Below, one piece after another: positions 5,589-6,769 of a stretch of DNA of 6,769 nt. The stretch comes from Anaerolineae bacterium. GTDB lineage: Bacteria; Chloroflexota; Anaerolineae; E26-bin7. The notes under the pieces are model-generated. The model did not search any database. It was not told the origin of the DNA and saw only the letters and a list, made by a program, of their open reading frames with translations. Both the position numbers and the translations under genes were made by a program. Every line of letters begins with the position of its first letter. Positions within the stretch are counted from its first letter, which is position 1. The stretch covers positions 1 through 6,769 of the forward strand of contig JAOZOT010000194.1 in assembly GCA_029933115.1 (NCBI GenBank). Direction: 5' to 3'.

Positions 5589-6755
5589 TTAGGATGCCTC
5601 AGCCAGGATACGGACCACGGCCTCAACTTCTTCTTCGGTGTTGAAGTAGTGCACCGAGGCCCTCACGACTTCGCTCACGCCCCAATCTTGCATGTCCAGC
5701 AGTGCGCTCCGGGCGGTTGAGGTGTGGACGTTGACCTTGTGCTCCTTCAGGAGTTCCTTCACCCTGAGGGGTGGAATGTCCTCCAGAGTGAAGGCCACGA
5801 TGCCGGAGAGGGTCTGGCCCCGGTCGTGTACCCTTGCCCCCGGCAGTTCCCTCAACCGCTGGCGCAGGTAGCGGGCCAGGTCCTGCACTCGCTGCCAGAT
5901 GGCCTCCAGGCCCACGCGCTGGGCGTAGGCGGCGGCCTCCCCCAAGGCCAGGGTTGCGGCGGGGTTGGACTCCCACGTCTCAAAGGCCCGTGCGTCGGGA
6001 GGCCAGCGGAAGCGATGAGGTTCTTCCCACACGGCTGCCCGCACGTCGGGGAAAGGCGGGTTCAGGTGTGCTCTGATCTCGCTTCTGACGTAGAGCATCC
6101 CCAGGCCTCGGGGGCCGCGCAGCCACTTGCGGCTGGTGGAACACATCAGGTCGCAGCCGATTTCCTCCACGTTGAGGGGGTAAACGCCCAAGGACTGGGT
6201 GGCGTTCAGGAAGTAGATGAGGCCATGCTCTCTGGCGATGCGCCCCACGGCCTCGGCCGGCTGCACTGTGCCGGTGTGGGTGGGGATGTGGGTGAGGACG
6301 ATGAGCCGGACACGGCTGTCAATAGCTTGCTCCAGGCGCTCCAGGTCTATGGCGCCCTGGCCGTCTTCGGGGACGACCTCGATTTCTATCCCGGCCTGGC
6401 GGCGTTGGAGCAGGTTCATGAAGACGGTGGCGTATTCCAGGCGCGAGGTCAGGATTTTGTGGCCTGGCTTCAGGGGCAGGGCGCTGAGGCCGAATTGAAA
6501 GGCCCGCGAGGCGCTGCCCACCAGGGCCAGTTCCGAGGGCTGGGCGCCGACGAGAGCGGCCAGCCGGCGGTAGGCGTCCTCGATCTCTGGCCGGTGCTCG
6601 GCCTCTGCCTCGTAGCCACCGATTTCCTTCTCGCGCTGGAGGTAGGTGACCAGCCGCTCGTAGACTGGCTGCGGCATGGGCGAAGCGCCAGCGTTGTTAA
6701 AGTGGATGACGTTTCGACAGAGAGGGGTTTCTTCGCGCAGTTTGGTGATGTCCAT
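5589..6755 (-). CDS. Class V (fold type I) PLP-dependent aminotransferase-like enzyme
   Basis: The 388-residue cytoplasmic protein has the class V aminotransferase layout and usual length. HFNNAGASPMP (18-28) is the N-terminal strand, GSASRAFQFG (80-89) the region that normally contacts the PLP phosphate, and LTHIPTHTGTVQPAEAVGRI (154-173) the central block. STSRKWLRGPRGLGMLYVR (206-224) holds the Schiff-base Lys210, and VVRASVHYFNTEEEVE (363-378) has the substrate-carboxylate Arg, probably Arg365. The TSRKWL-GPRG form is closer to EgtE-like or isopenicillin-N-epimerase-like members than to SufS. The C-terminal loop lacks the catalytic Cys of cysteine desulfurases, so that activity is unlikely. 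The oddity is Asn184 (FLNATQSLG), where the family has the Asp that hydrogen-bonds the pyridine nitrogen; Gln187 is kept. It is first of three same-strand genes, so an amino-sugar or surface-polymer role is possible but unproven. Reaction and substrate are unknown. Confidence 0.85.
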   Translation of the reverse strand: MDITKLREETPLCRNVIHFNNAGASPMPQPVYERLVTYLQREKEIGGYEAEAEHRPEIEDAYRRLAALVGAQPSELALVGSASRAFQFGLSALPLKPGHKILTSRLEYATVFMNLLQRRQAGIEIEVVPEDGQGAIDLERLEQAIDSRVRLIVLTHIPTHTGTVQPAEAVGRIAREHGLIYFLNATQSLGVYPLNVEEIGCDLMCSTSRKWLRGPRGLGMLYVRSEIRAHLNPPFPDVRAAVWEEPHRFRWPPDARAFETWESNPAATLALGEAAAYAQRVGLEAIWQRVQDLARYLRQRLRELPGARVHDRGQTLSGIVAFTLEDIPPLRVKELLKEHKVNVHTSTARSALLDMQDWGVSEVVRASVHYFNTEEEVEAVVRILAEAS

Positions 6756-6759
6756 TGTT

Positions 6760-6765
6760 TCCTCT
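6760..6765 (-). promoter_or_regulatory. Ribosome binding site of the aminotransferase gene
   Basis: AGAGGA on the minus strand lies 4 bases before the ATG at 6755 and supports that start. The promoter would lie to the right of the window and cannot be seen. Confidence 0.6.
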
Positions 6766-6769
6766 GGAA

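Noticed and set aside
5589..6755. Cysteine desulfurase (SufS/NifS) identity
   Set aside because: The C-terminal active-site loop (about 341-357) has no Cys at the catalytic position, and the lysine context is TSRKWL rather than the S-G-H-K form.

Overview
The window carries three genes, all on the minus strand and read right to left, followed by about 300 bases of non-coding DNA at the left edge. The base composition is GC-rich. The protein types suggest a member of the Chloroflexota, probably Anaerolineae-like: very large multi-spanning glycosyltransferase-like proteins with a 'HLLD-GN-Q-D-P-G-YPT-W' type extracytoplasmic module. That assignment comes from recalled family distribution and was not tested by a search.

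Layout in transcription order. (1) At 6755-5589 is a class V (fold type I) PLP-dependent aminotransferase-like enzyme with an intact Schiff-base lysine, but with Asn where the family normally has the Asp that contacts the PLP pyridine nitrogen. (2) At 5528-2604, after a 60-base gap, is a 974-residue membrane protein of the '6-pyruvoyl-tetrahydropterin synthase-related' (PTPS_related) GT-C-like type. It has a long C-terminal extracytoplasmic tail containing two tandem copies of a predicted beta-sandwich module. (3) At 2607-301, overlapping the previous gene by 4 bases (ATGA), is a 768-residue GT-C-like membrane protein of a different family that ends in one copy of the same module. The last two genes are almost certainly translationally coupled. 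They probably act together at the membrane on a lipid-linked sugar or cell-surface glycan. The aminotransferase may be in the same transcript, but its substrate cannot be read from sequence.

The most interesting layer is not the genes but the short repeats in them. Both membrane-protein genes carry short palindromic or tandem repeat DNA read in frame, each time in a predicted cytoplasmic loop: a CCCTCACCCCC inverted repeat (2013-2076), a degenerate GGATT-AATCC hairpin (1551-1565), two tandem AGAAACC-N-GGTTTCT palindromes (4839-4871), and an 18-unit degenerate 7-bp tandem repeat (3668-3793). The last one encodes exactly six heptads of a coiled coil. A 7-bp repeat read in codons must give a 7-residue protein period, so a simple DNA repeat appears to have supplied a coiled-coil domain. 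The non-coding left end contains a head-to-head pair of REP-like hairpins (117-182) with the same core as the 1551 copy, a smaller hairpin (75-89), and a helically phased 11-mer repeat (226-266).
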